NCBI GenBank assembly: GCA_036505275.1
Contig: DASXTS010000199.1
Coordinates: 1 to 18,672 of the forward strand
Length of the DNA stretch: 18,672 nucleotides
Direction: 5' to 3'
Source of the DNA: DASXTS01 sp036505275
Lineage (GTDB): Bacteria; Actinomycetota; Actinomycetes; Mycobacteriales; Pseudonocardiaceae
A program made the position numbers and the translations under genes. Below are positions 13,652 through 18,672 of this stretch, in pieces. The number at the start of each line of letters is the position of its first letter. Position 1 is the first letter of the stretch. Below the pieces are notes generated by a model. That model was not told where the DNA came from. It did no database searches and worked only from the letters and a program-made list of their open reading frames with translations.

Positions 13652-13678
13652 CCCTCAACGCGTCACGCGATGGGGTGG

Positions 13679-13684
13679 CATGAT
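13679..13684 (+). promoter_or_regulatory. possible -10 box for a leaderless amidotransferase mRNA
   Basis: CATGAT is followed by six bases and then the GTG start at 13691, the spacing expected if transcription begins on the start codon. No ribosome-binding site precedes this GTG. No convincing -35 was seen. Confidence 0.35.
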
Positions 13685-13690
13685 CGCCCC

Positions 13691-14437
13691 GTGAAGCCGT
13701 TCCTGTTGGTGGCCACCCGGGCGCACGATGCGGTCGCCGAGGCGGAGTACCAGGCCTTTCTGCGCTTCGGTCGGCTGTCGCAGGCGGAGCTGGTACGGGT
13801 CAGGTTGGAGTCGGCGCCCCTGGACGAGCTGGTGCCCGGCCTGGATCTGAACGACTACTCCGGGGTCATCCTCGGCGGCAGCCCGTTCACCTCCTCCGAT
13901 CCGCCGGCCGAGAAGTCGCCGGCTCAGGTGCGCGTGGAGGGCGAGCTGGAACGGCTGATCGGTGACGTGCTCAAGTTGGACGTGCCCTTCCTGGGTGCCT
14001 GCTACGGCATCGCCACGCTGGGCAGCCACCTCGGTGGTGTCATCGACCGGACGTTCGCCGAGCCGGTGGGTGCCGTGCCCGTGAGCCTGACCGCCGACGG
14101 GCTGGCGGACCCGCTGCTGGCGGGGCTGCCGGAGACGTTTCTAGCCTTCGTCGGGCACAAGGAGGCGTTGCAGGCCCTGCCACCGGGCGCCGTCCTGCTC
14201 GCCGGCTCCGCCGCGTGCCCGGTGCAGATGTTCCAGGTCGGCGAGCATCAGTACGCGACGCAGTTCCATCCGGAGCTGGACGTCCCGGGCATCATCGTGC
14301 GCATACACGCCTACCGGCACAACGGCTACTTCCACCCGGACGAAGTCGATCTGCTCATCGAGCAGGTCAGCGCGGTGGAGGTGAGGTGGCCGGCGCGGAT
14401 CCTGGCCAACTTCACCGCTCGCTACGCCGCCTACTGA
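13691..14437 (+). CDS. class I glutamine amidotransferase (GMP-synthase-like)
   Basis: 248 residues carrying only the GATase-1 domain. The triad is visible: Cys104 in L-G-A-C-Y-G-I-A-T-L-G, His193 and Glu195 in A-T-Q-F-H-P-E-L-D. G-V-I-L-G-G-S-P (58-65) supplies the oxyanion loop. Stand-alone proteins of this type resemble the glutaminase half of GuaA, but partner and acceptor are usually unknown; related ones hydrolyse gamma-glutamyl bonds. It is not GMP synthase itself because the ATP-pyrophosphatase half is absent. GTG 13691 was chosen over an in-frame ATG at 13670 because the fold starts directly (K-P-F-L-L-V-A-T-R) and a -10-like hexamer is suitably spaced. It lies 39 nt after the MFS_3 gene on the same strand. 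Its last 7 bp overlap the convergent VOC gene. Confidence 0.87.
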   Translation: MKPFLLVATRAHDAVAEAEYQAFLRFGRLSQAELVRVRLESAPLDELVPGLDLNDYSGVILGGSPFTSSDPPAEKSPAQVRVEGELERLIGDVLKLDVPFLGACYGIATLGSHLGGVIDRTFAEPVGAVPVSLTADGLADPLLAGLPETFLAFVGHKEALQALPPGAVLLAGSAACPVQMFQVGEHQYATQFHPELDVPGIIVRIHAYRHNGYFHPDEVDLLIEQVSAVEVRWPARILANFTARYAAY

Positions 14438-14877
14438 AACCGGTCCGGTGCCTCGTCCCTGCCGGGTCGGCCCGGCGAGCCGAGGATCTCCAGGTAATGC
14501 TGGTTGTACATCACGCCGAGGATGTTCCCGAATGGGTCTACCACGGATGCGGTGACGAATCCGGGTCCGCGCTCGATCGGCTTCTCGTGCACGGTGGCAC
14601 CCATGGACTCCAGCCGCTCGAAGCTGGCCTGGACGTCGTCCACGTGCCAGTAGATCACCGCGCCGCCGGCCTTGTCCGACCGGCCGTGTGCGGCAAACCG
14701 GCTGTCGACGATGCCGAGCTCGTGCTGGTAGTCGCCGATGCGGAACTCGGCATACGCGGGCGTCCCCTGGACGTCGCGCACGAAGTATGGCTCGATGCCG
14801 AGCAGCTTGGTGTACCAGTCGACAGCGGCCGGGAGGTCGTCGGCGAAGAAGCTGACGGTGGCAAGGCCTCGCAACAT
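14431..14877 (-). CDS. VOC-family protein, WYL-regulator partner
   Basis: 148 residues: M-L-R-G-L-A-T-V-S-F-F-A-D-D-L-P-A-A-V-D-W-Y opens the first VOC unit, with Y-A-E-F-R-I-G-D-Y-Q-H-E-L-G-I ending it. The second unit has G-A-V-I-Y-W-H-V-D-D-V and A-S-V-V-D-P-F-G-N-I-L-G-V-M-Y-N. The metal-ligand positions of classical glyoxalases look partly present (H, E), but activity cannot be assigned; many relatives are binding proteins for toxic small molecules. ATG 14875-14877 has AAGGAGGG eight nt upstream, a near-perfect site, so a longer reading back to 14940 was rejected. It is divergent from the WYL regulator gene, with a 10-5-10 inverted repeat in the gap, so it is very likely the regulator's target. 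The C-terminus is a short charged tail. Confidence 0.88.
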   Translation of the reverse strand: MLRGLATVSFFADDLPAAVDWYTKLLGIEPYFVRDVQGTPAYAEFRIGDYQHELGIVDSRFAAHGRSDKAGGAVIYWHVDDVQASFERLESMGATVHEKPIERGPGFVTASVVDPFGNILGVMYNQHYLEILGSPGRPGRDEAPDRFQ

Positions 14878-14902
14878 CGGTGGTTCCCTCCTTGTCGGTG
14901 TG

Positions 14903-14931
14903 GTGACAGCGACCATTCTCCGGCGTAAAGT
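14903..14931 (+). promoter_or_regulatory. probable promoter of the WYL regulator gene
   Basis: GTGACA (14903-14908) resembles a -35 box (5 of 6 with TTGACA). TAAAGT (14926-14931) resembles a -10 box (4 of 6 with TATAAT). They are separated by exactly 17 nt. The predicted start point, about 14938, falls inside the adjoining inverted repeat, so a protein bound there would block transcription. Confidence 0.6.
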
Positions 14932-14951
14932 GCTCACCAACTGAGCACTTT
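14927..14951. promoter_or_regulatory. perfect 10-5-10 inverted repeat, probable WYL-regulator operator
   Basis: The arms AAAGTGCTCA (14927-14936) and TGAGCACTTT (14942-14951) match perfectly around the spacer CCAAC. The site overlaps the -10 and start point of the WYL gene and stands 49 bp upstream of the divergent VOC start codon. One site could therefore control both genes. Confidence 0.75.
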
Positions 14952-14969
14952 GTTTGGAGAAGCTGGGAC

Positions 14970-15950
14970 ATGCGCGCCGACCGCGTCGTCGCCGCCCTGC
15001 TGTTCCTCCAGGCCCGTGGCCGGGTGACCGCTGCCGAGCTGGCCGACGAGCTCGAGGTGTCCGTCGCCACCGCTCGCCGCGATCTGGAGGCGCTGTCCGC
15101 GGCCGGCATCCCGGTGTACCCGCAGCCCGGACGGGGCGGCGGCTGGTCGCTCGTCGGCGGCGCCCGCACCGACCTCAGCGGCCTGTCGGCGGCGGAGGCG
15201 CAGGCGCTGTTTCTGCTGGTCGGGCCGGCGGTGGCGGTTTCGGGAAAGGCCGTCTCGGATAAGGCCGTATCGAATGAAGCCAAGGCGGCGCTGCGCAAAC
15301 TCGTGCGGGCGCTACCACAGACATTCCGGGCCGACGCCGAGGCCGCCGCCGGTGCCACGATGATCGACCCCACCCGGTGGGGCGAGCGTGATCGCCACCG
15401 GCCCGAACTGGTCGACCTGCTGCAGGCCGCCGTCGTCCGCCGGCGGAAGGTCCGCCTGACCTACACCAACAGCACCAAAGCGCGGACCGAGCGGCTGGTC
15501 GACCCATGGGGCCTTGTCGACAAGGACGACATCTGGTACCTGCTCGCCGGTACCGAACGGGGGCAGCGAACCTTCCGCGTCGACCGGATCGCCGAGGCCG
15601 AGCCGACCGACCTGCCCGCGGAGCGCCCGGACCACTTCACGCTCGCCACCGCATGGCAGCAGGTCGTCGGCGAGGTGGAGCAGCGCCGTTCACGAACCTG
15701 GGCGACGGTGCTCATCGAGGCCAGGTTCGTGCCGATATTGCGAGACCACTTCGGCCGGCACTGCCGTACCGACGGCGCGCACCACGACGGGCGTGCCCTG
15801 GTCCGGGTCGCGGCGCCTACGGCGTTGGACATCGCCCGGAATCTCGCCGGCTGGGGCGCGCTGGTTGACGTCGTCGAACCGCGATCCGTGCGGGCAGAGC
15901 TGGCGCGGATCGGTGCCGAGTTGGCCGGCCGCTATGCCAGCGAACAATGA
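14970..15950 (+). CDS. WYL-domain transcriptional regulator
   Basis: 326 residues. Residues about 3-60 form a winged helix-turn-helix of the HTH_11/DeoR type: R-A-D-R-V-V-A-A-L-L-F-L-Q-A-R-G-R-V-T-A-A-E-L-A-D-E-L-E-V-S, then T-A-R-R-D-L-E-A-L-S-A-A-G-I-P-V-Y. The WYL domain (about 140-210) contains L-V-D-P-W-G-L-V and D-D-I-W-Y-L-L-A-G-T, with R-T-F-R-V-D-R-I after it; a WCX-like region follows to the end. WYL proteins sense a ligand, in some cases nucleotides or nucleic acid, and mostly repress or activate adjacent genes. ATG 14970 has GGAGA nine nt upstream. The linker holds a 15-bp in-frame repeat (AVSGK, AVSDK, AVSNE; residues 89-103), unusual for the family. It is divergent from the VOC gene and presumably autoregulated at 14927-14951. 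Confidence 0.9.
   Translation: MRADRVVAALLFLQARGRVTAAELADELEVSVATARRDLEALSAAGIPVYPQPGRGGGWSLVGGARTDLSGLSAAEAQALFLLVGPAVAVSGKAVSDKAVSNEAKAALRKLVRALPQTFRADAEAAAGATMIDPTRWGERDRHRPELVDLLQAAVVRRRKVRLTYTNSTKARTERLVDPWGLVDKDDIWYLLAGTERGQRTFRVDRIAEAEPTDLPAERPDHFTLATAWQQVVGEVEQRRSRTWATVLIEARFVPILRDHFGRHCRTDGAHHDGRALVRVAAPTALDIARNLAGWGALVDVVEPRSVRAELARIGAELAGRYASEQ
15234..15278 (+). repeat. 15-bp in-frame degenerate tandem repeat in the WYL gene
   Basis: Three units (15234-15248, 15249-15263 and 15264-15278) encode AVSGK, AVSDK and AVSNE, followed by a partial AK. The middle unit reads GCCGTCTCGGATAAG. The 11-mer AAGGCCGTCTC at 15246-15256 is also the core of the cax/MFS repeat (3122-3132 and 3136-3146). 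Confidence 0.85.
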
Positions 15951-15960
15951 TCGGGGCGAT

Positions 15961-16893
15961 TCAGCGCAGCCGTGCTCCCCAGGTGGCGGTGACCGACTCG
16001 CCGGGTTCCAGGGTGATCACCCGGTCGCCGGTGGCGAGGGCATTGGGCGGGCAGGTCATGGGCTCGGCGGCCAGCCCGGCGCGGTGCCGGCCGCCGGCCA
16101 GCCCGTCGGCCGTGAAGATCTCCACGAGCGGGTAGGTGTGATCGACCCAGAGTTCGGCGGTGCGCCCATCGGGGCCGGTCAGCCGCGTCCAGGCCCGACC
16201 GTCGGCGTCGCGGGTGAGGTCGGTGAAGGCGAAGTCGACGGACAGGTCACCGAGCCTGTGACCGGCGCGGAAGTCGAACGGGGTGCCCTCGACCGGCTCG
16301 GTGCCGGTGGGTAGCTGGCGGTGCTCGTCGGTCCGGATCCGGGTTGCGGCGCCCAGTTCCAGCACGCAGTCGTCGATCACGCCGGCACCGGGTGAGAGGT
16401 ACGGATGGTGGCCGACCCCGTAGGGGCACGCGCGCTCACCGACGTTGGTCGCGGTGGTGCGCACGGTCAGCCCGTCCGCGTCCAGGGCGTACTCCACTCG
16501 AACGTCGAGCATGAACGGATACCCGTTCAAGGGGTGCAGCCGGATACCCATCACCACCCGGTCCGCGGCCTGCTCGACCGCCTGCCAGGACCGCCAGAGC
16601 AGAAAGCCGTGGATGGCGTTGTGCTTGTCCGGCTCGGTCAGGGCAACCTGGTGCTCGGTACCGGCAAAGCGGTACCGGCCGTCCGCGAGCCGATTCGGCC
16701 ACGGCACCAGCGGCGCACCGTGCGCGCCGTCACACATGGCGTTCACCGGGTACGGGTGCAGCACGGGCCGTTCACCCCAGTCGTAGGCGCGAATCCCACC
16801 GCCGACCTCGACCACGGTCGCCCGCTGCTCGCCGAACACCAGCTCGAACTGTTCACCCGACGGCACCACGTGCACGCTCATGTCCGCGCTCAC
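15961..16893 (-). CDS. aldose 1-epimerase-like protein (mutarotase fold)
   Basis: 310 residues, the usual galactose-mutarotase-superfamily size. Recognisable landmarks: P-L-V-P-W-P-N-R-L-A-D-G-R-Y-R-F (61-76), with the sugar-binding N-R; N-A-I-H-G-F (92-97) with His95; Y-G-V-G-H-H-P-Y-L (158-166) with His162/163; and L-A-A-E-P-M-T-C-P-P-N-A (274-285) with Glu277 as probable base. The reaction would be alpha/beta interconversion of an aldose in the cytoplasm; there is no signal peptide. The sugar is unknown because no sugar operon is nearby. GTG 16891-16893 is the longest start and ATG 16879-16881 is an alternative; neither has a strong ribosome-binding site. It converges on the WYL gene with a 10-nt gap and follows the small barrel-protein gene after 75 nt, so co-transcription is possible. 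Confidence 0.9.
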   Translation of the reverse strand: MSADMSVHVVPSGEQFELVFGEQRATVVEVGGGIRAYDWGERPVLHPYPVNAMCDGAHGAPLVPWPNRLADGRYRFAGTEHQVALTEPDKHNAIHGFLLWRSWQAVEQAADRVVMGIRLHPLNGYPFMLDVRVEYALDADGLTVRTTATNVGERACPYGVGHHPYLSPGAGVIDDCVLELGAATRIRTDEHRQLPTGTEPVEGTPFDFRAGHRLGDLSVDFAFTDLTRDADGRAWTRLTGPDGRTAELWVDHTYPLVEIFTADGLAGGRHRAGLAAEPMTCPPNALATGDRVITLEPGESVTATWGARLR

Positions 16894-16968
16894 AAGACGG
16901 AGCCAAACACCCGCATCCCATTCCCGCCAAACGTGGTGGCGAGGCTGGCGAGCTACCGGCAGTGTCGG

Positions 16969-17259
16969 TTACCCGACGCCAGGAACCGATTCAAGGATCT
17001 TGGCTTGCGGCGACCCGGCGAGGGCGGGCGCATTTTCCCTGGACGACCACACCTTTTCGTGCAGGAATCGCAGAAACCGTTCCGCCTCGCCGGTGGTGCC
17101 GAACTCGAGATCGATGACCACGAACCTGGGATCGTCGACCGGTCGCTGGACGCGGTGCCCGAGCACTCCGGACTGCTTGCGAATTTCGGCGAAGCGGTCG
17201 AACGCCGCGCTCCACAGCTCGAAGTCGCTGACGGCGTGTTCGATGTGCAGTGTCGCCAT
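16969..17259 (-). CDS. small conserved protein, probable dimeric alpha/beta barrel
   Basis: 96 residues: M-A-T-L-H-I-E-H-A-V-S-D-F-E-L-W-S-A-A-F-D-R-F, then G-V-L-G-H-R-V-Q-R-P-V-D-D-P-R-F-V-V-I-D-L-E-F and E-A-E-R-F-L-R-F-L. The strand-helix-strand-strand-helix order with D-F-x-x-W-x-x-A-F looks like ferredoxin-like dimeric barrel proteins (antibiotic-biosynthesis-monooxygenase or polyketide-cyclase-like). I do not recognise a specific named family and no catalytic residue is evident. The start is secure: AAGGAGG lies four nt before ATG 17257-17259. A much longer reading upstream into the LuxR gene is a high-GC shadow. It is divergent from the LuxR gene across 128 bp and may be its target (inference). 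Confidence 0.75.
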   Translation of the reverse strand: MATLHIEHAVSDFELWSAAFDRFAEIRKQSGVLGHRVQRPVDDPRFVVIDLEFGTTGEAERFLRFLHEKVWSSRENAPALAGSPQAKILESVPGVG

Positions 17260-17374
17260 GATGCCTCCTTGACCGAAGACGCTGCTCCGCTCGACGGTAG
17301 GAGCACCGGCGACGGCGACCCATCCCAAAGGTCTGGGGTTTCGCCCGCACGCCCGAGGGCGGCCGGCCCTCGCG

Positions 17375-17380
17375 TATCGT
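17375..17380 (+). promoter_or_regulatory. probable -10 box for a leaderless LuxR-family mRNA
   Basis: TATCGT (TANNNT type) is followed by seven bases and then GTG 17388, which has no ribosome-binding site. This is the spacing of leaderless actinobacterial transcripts. The 128-bp divergent region also has a weak CCCA/TGGG pair at 17324-17337; I see no other site in it. Confidence 0.5.
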
Positions 17381-17387
17381 CCCGAGC

Positions 17388-18455
17388 GTGGCCTCGCCGC
17401 CGGCGTACGGGCCGTCACGGGAGCGGGTCGCCGGACTGTGCGACCGCATCGGCGATGCCCGCACGCTGCGCCAGCAGGTGCTGGCGGAGATCCACCGGGT
17501 GGTCGGCTTCGACGCCCATGCATGGCTGCTGACCGATCCTGAAACGTCGGTCGGCGTCGCGCCGCTGGCCGACGTCCCGTCCGCACTGCTGCCGCTGCTG
17601 CCCACGCTCATCCGTCTCAAGTACCTCACCGACGTCAATCGGTGGACGACGCTGGACGGCTCGGCGGCCTCGCTCTACCAGACGACCCATGGTGAGCTGT
17701 CGCGCAGCCGCCTATGGCGGGAACTGCTTGGCAACCATGGCGTCGTCGACCTGGCGTCATGTGTCTTCCGGGACCGCTTCGGATGCTGGGGATTCCTCGA
17801 CCTCTGGCGGACGGGCGCCGCTCGCCGTTTCACCGCGGCGGAGATCGCGTACCTGGCCGGCATCGTCAACGACGTGACGAGGGCTTTGCGCCGTTGTCAG
17901 GCCAATACGTTCCTCCTTCGCCCGCCGCTCGAGCCACCCCACCCCGGTCCCGTCGTCATGCTGCTCTCCCCGCAGCTGCGGATGCTCGGGCAGACCCCGG
18001 AAACGGACGACTACCTGCGTGTTCTCGTTCCACCGGCGGACGGGCGAGCGCCGATCCCGGCTAGCGCCTACAACGTCGCCGCCCAATTGTTGGCCGTCGA
18101 GCGCAACGTCGACCGCAACCCACCGGCGGCCCGGGTACATCTGTCCGGGGGTCTGTGGGTAAGCCTGCGGGCCGCCCGGATCGGAGATGCCCAACCCTGC
18201 GGCGAGCGGAACATTGCCGTCACCATCGAGGACAGCTCGCCCACCGAGCGTGTGTCCATGTTTGCCCGGGCATGCGGGCTCACCGCCCGTGAGACCGAAT
18301 TGCTAGGCCATCTCATGACTGGAACCGACACTCGAGAACTCGCACGCCGGATGTTCCTATCCGAGAACACCGTGCAGGACCACCTCAAGTCGATCTTTAC
18401 GAAGACCGCCACCCGCAATCGCCGATCCCTGTTGGCGCGTGCCCTTGGCACCTGA
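17388..18455 (+). CDS. LuxR-family transcriptional regulator with GAF-like N-terminal region
   Basis: 355 residues. The C-terminal 58 residues (298-355) are a LuxR/NarL helix-turn-helix: L-T-A-R-E-T-E-L-L-G-H-L-M-T-G, then E-L-A-R-R-M-F-L-S-E-N-T-V-Q-D-H-L-K-S-I-F-T-K-T, with the recognition helix around S-E-N-T-V-Q-D-H-L. The first 180 residues (V-L-A-E-I-H-R-V-V-G-F-D-A-H-A-W, then F-R-D-R-F-G-C-W-G-F-L-D-L-W-R) look like the GAF-type sensory region seen in many actinomycete LuxR proteins. No receiver or ATPase domain is present, so it is probably ligand- or redox-controlled rather than phosphorylated. GTG 17388 is probably leaderless. The TGA stop is the first stop of a six-copy 14-bp tandem array. 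Confidence 0.88.
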   Translation: MASPPAYGPSRERVAGLCDRIGDARTLRQQVLAEIHRVVGFDAHAWLLTDPETSVGVAPLADVPSALLPLLPTLIRLKYLTDVNRWTTLDGSAASLYQTTHGELSRSRLWRELLGNHGVVDLASCVFRDRFGCWGFLDLWRTGAARRFTAAEIAYLAGIVNDVTRALRRCQANTFLLRPPLEPPHPGPVVMLLSPQLRMLGQTPETDDYLRVLVPPADGRAPIPASAYNVAAQLLAVERNVDRNPPAARVHLSGGLWVSLRAARIGDAQPCGERNIAVTIEDSSPTERVSMFARACGLTARETELLGHLMTGTDTRELARRMFLSENTVQDHLKSIFTKTATRNRRSLLARALGT

Positions 18456-18530
18456 CTTGGGGCACCTGACTTGGGGCACCTGACTCGGGGCACCTGACTT
18501 GGGGCACCTGACTTGGGGCACCTGACTTGA
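18447..18530 (+). repeat. 14-bp tandem repeat, six copies, starting at the LuxR stop codon
   Basis: The unit GGCACCTGACTTGG occurs at 18447, 18461, 18475, 18489, 18503 and 18517. The third copy has one change (ACTCGG) and the last ends in A. The LuxR gene's TGA (18453-18455) lies in the first copy, and TGA recurs every 14 bp, so all three frames are stopped. The array sits between two converging genes, with 41 bp left before the next stop codon. Confidence 0.98.
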
Positions 18531-18542
18531 CACCAGGCGCGG

Positions 18543-18564
18543 CGCCCAACTGAACTCCTGGGCG
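18543..18564. terminator. weak stem-loop between convergent genes
   Basis: CGCCCA (18543-18548) and TGGGCG (18559-18564) pair across a 10-nt loop. It lies between the tandem array and the 3' end of the convergent right-edge gene. There is no T-run, so a terminator role is only suggested by position. Confidence 0.25.
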
Positions 18565-18571
18565 GTCTGCC

Positions 18572-18672
18572 TCAGGTTGCGGTGTTTCCTGGAGGAGCGG
18601 TCGAGCCGGCAGCGGGCGCCGCCAGTTCGAACCGTTCGCGTTGGGCCGGCGGCACCAGATCGAGGTACTCCG
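18572..18672 (-). CDS. C-terminal fragment of an unidentified gene
   Basis: Reading from the right edge on the minus strand, one frame gives 32 residues ending at TGA 18572-18574. It starts E-Y-L-D-L-V-P-P-A-Q-R-E-R-F-E-L-A and ends in a flexible A-P-A-A-G-S-T-A-P-P-G-N-T-A-T tail. The other two frames are Arg/Pro-rich and less protein-like. The gene would converge on the LuxR gene. The fragment is too short for family assignment. Confidence 0.5.
   Translation of the reverse strand, partial: EYLDLVPPAQRERFELAAPAAGSTAPPGNTAT

Noticed and set aside
13691..14437. Amidotransferase considered as GMP synthase (GuaA)
   Set aside because: Only the glutaminase domain is present; the ATP-pyrophosphatase and dimerisation domains are missing.
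15961..15961. Terminator between the convergent WYL and epimerase genes
   Set aside because: The gap is only 10 nt and contains no stem-loop.
16969..17586. Longer form of the small barrel protein starting inside the LuxR gene
   Set aside because: The upstream part is Arg/Pro-rich, overlaps the LuxR gene, and ignores the AAGGAGG-ATG at 17257-17270.
18447..18530. Tandem 14-bp array considered as a CRISPR array
   Set aside because: The units are adjacent without spacers, the period is too short, and no cas gene is nearby.

Overview
The window is very GC-rich, tightly packed bacterial DNA with G/C-ending codons, GTG starts, frequent start/stop overlaps and a mix of strong Shine-Dalgarno sites and apparently leaderless genes. 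Together with the gene families present (AraC/SnoaL pairs, WYL regulators, VOC proteins, RdmC-like hydrolases, LuxR regulators) this points to an actinomycete (Actinomycetota, perhaps Pseudonocardiales or Micromonosporales; genus not resolvable). I see no rRNA, tRNA, CRISPR array, transposase or phage gene.

Layout. 1-621: the N-terminus of an AraC-type regulator (minus strand, cut by the window edge), divergent from a small SnoaL/NTF2-like protein. 820-1908: a secreted ScyD/ScyE-type beta-propeller protein. 1915-9593 (all minus strand): a seven-gene run in transcription order tctC-tctB-tctA, family III CoA-transferase, CitE-like CoA-ester lyase, Ca2+/H+ antiporter (cax), MFS transporter. Most junctions overlap or nearly touch. 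9732-10442: a CitB/DcuR-type response regulator divergent from tctC, with a repeat-rich control region between them and no sensor kinase in the window. 10412-12319 (minus): nitroreductase, VOC protein, alpha/beta hydrolase, probably one operon. 12398-14437 (plus): an MFS_3-type exporter and a GMP-synthase-like class I glutamine amidotransferase. 14431-15950: a VOC protein and a divergent WYL regulator around a perfect 10-5-10 inverted repeat. 15961-17259 (minus): an aldose 1-epimerase-like protein and a small probable dimeric alpha/beta-barrel protein. 17388-18455: a LuxR-family regulator. 18572-18672: the C-terminus of an unidentified minus-strand gene.

The most interesting system is the tct run. 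The three Tct proteins would import a carboxylate, the family III CoA-transferase would load it onto CoA, and the CitE-like lyase would split the hydroxyacyl-CoA into acetyl-CoA (or a homologue) and a 2-oxoacid. A Ca2+/H+ antiporter follows 7 nt after the lyase, which suggests the acid may arrive as a calcium complex or salt. The response regulator is the obvious switch, but its kinase partner is not here.

The second theme is short tandem repeats. Two independent 14-bp arrays start exactly at a gene's TGA stop codon (cax and the LuxR gene), a 17-bp duplication sits between tctA and the CoA-transferase, and a 15-bp in-frame array lies in the WYL regulator's linker. The WYL array shares an 11-mer with the cax array.
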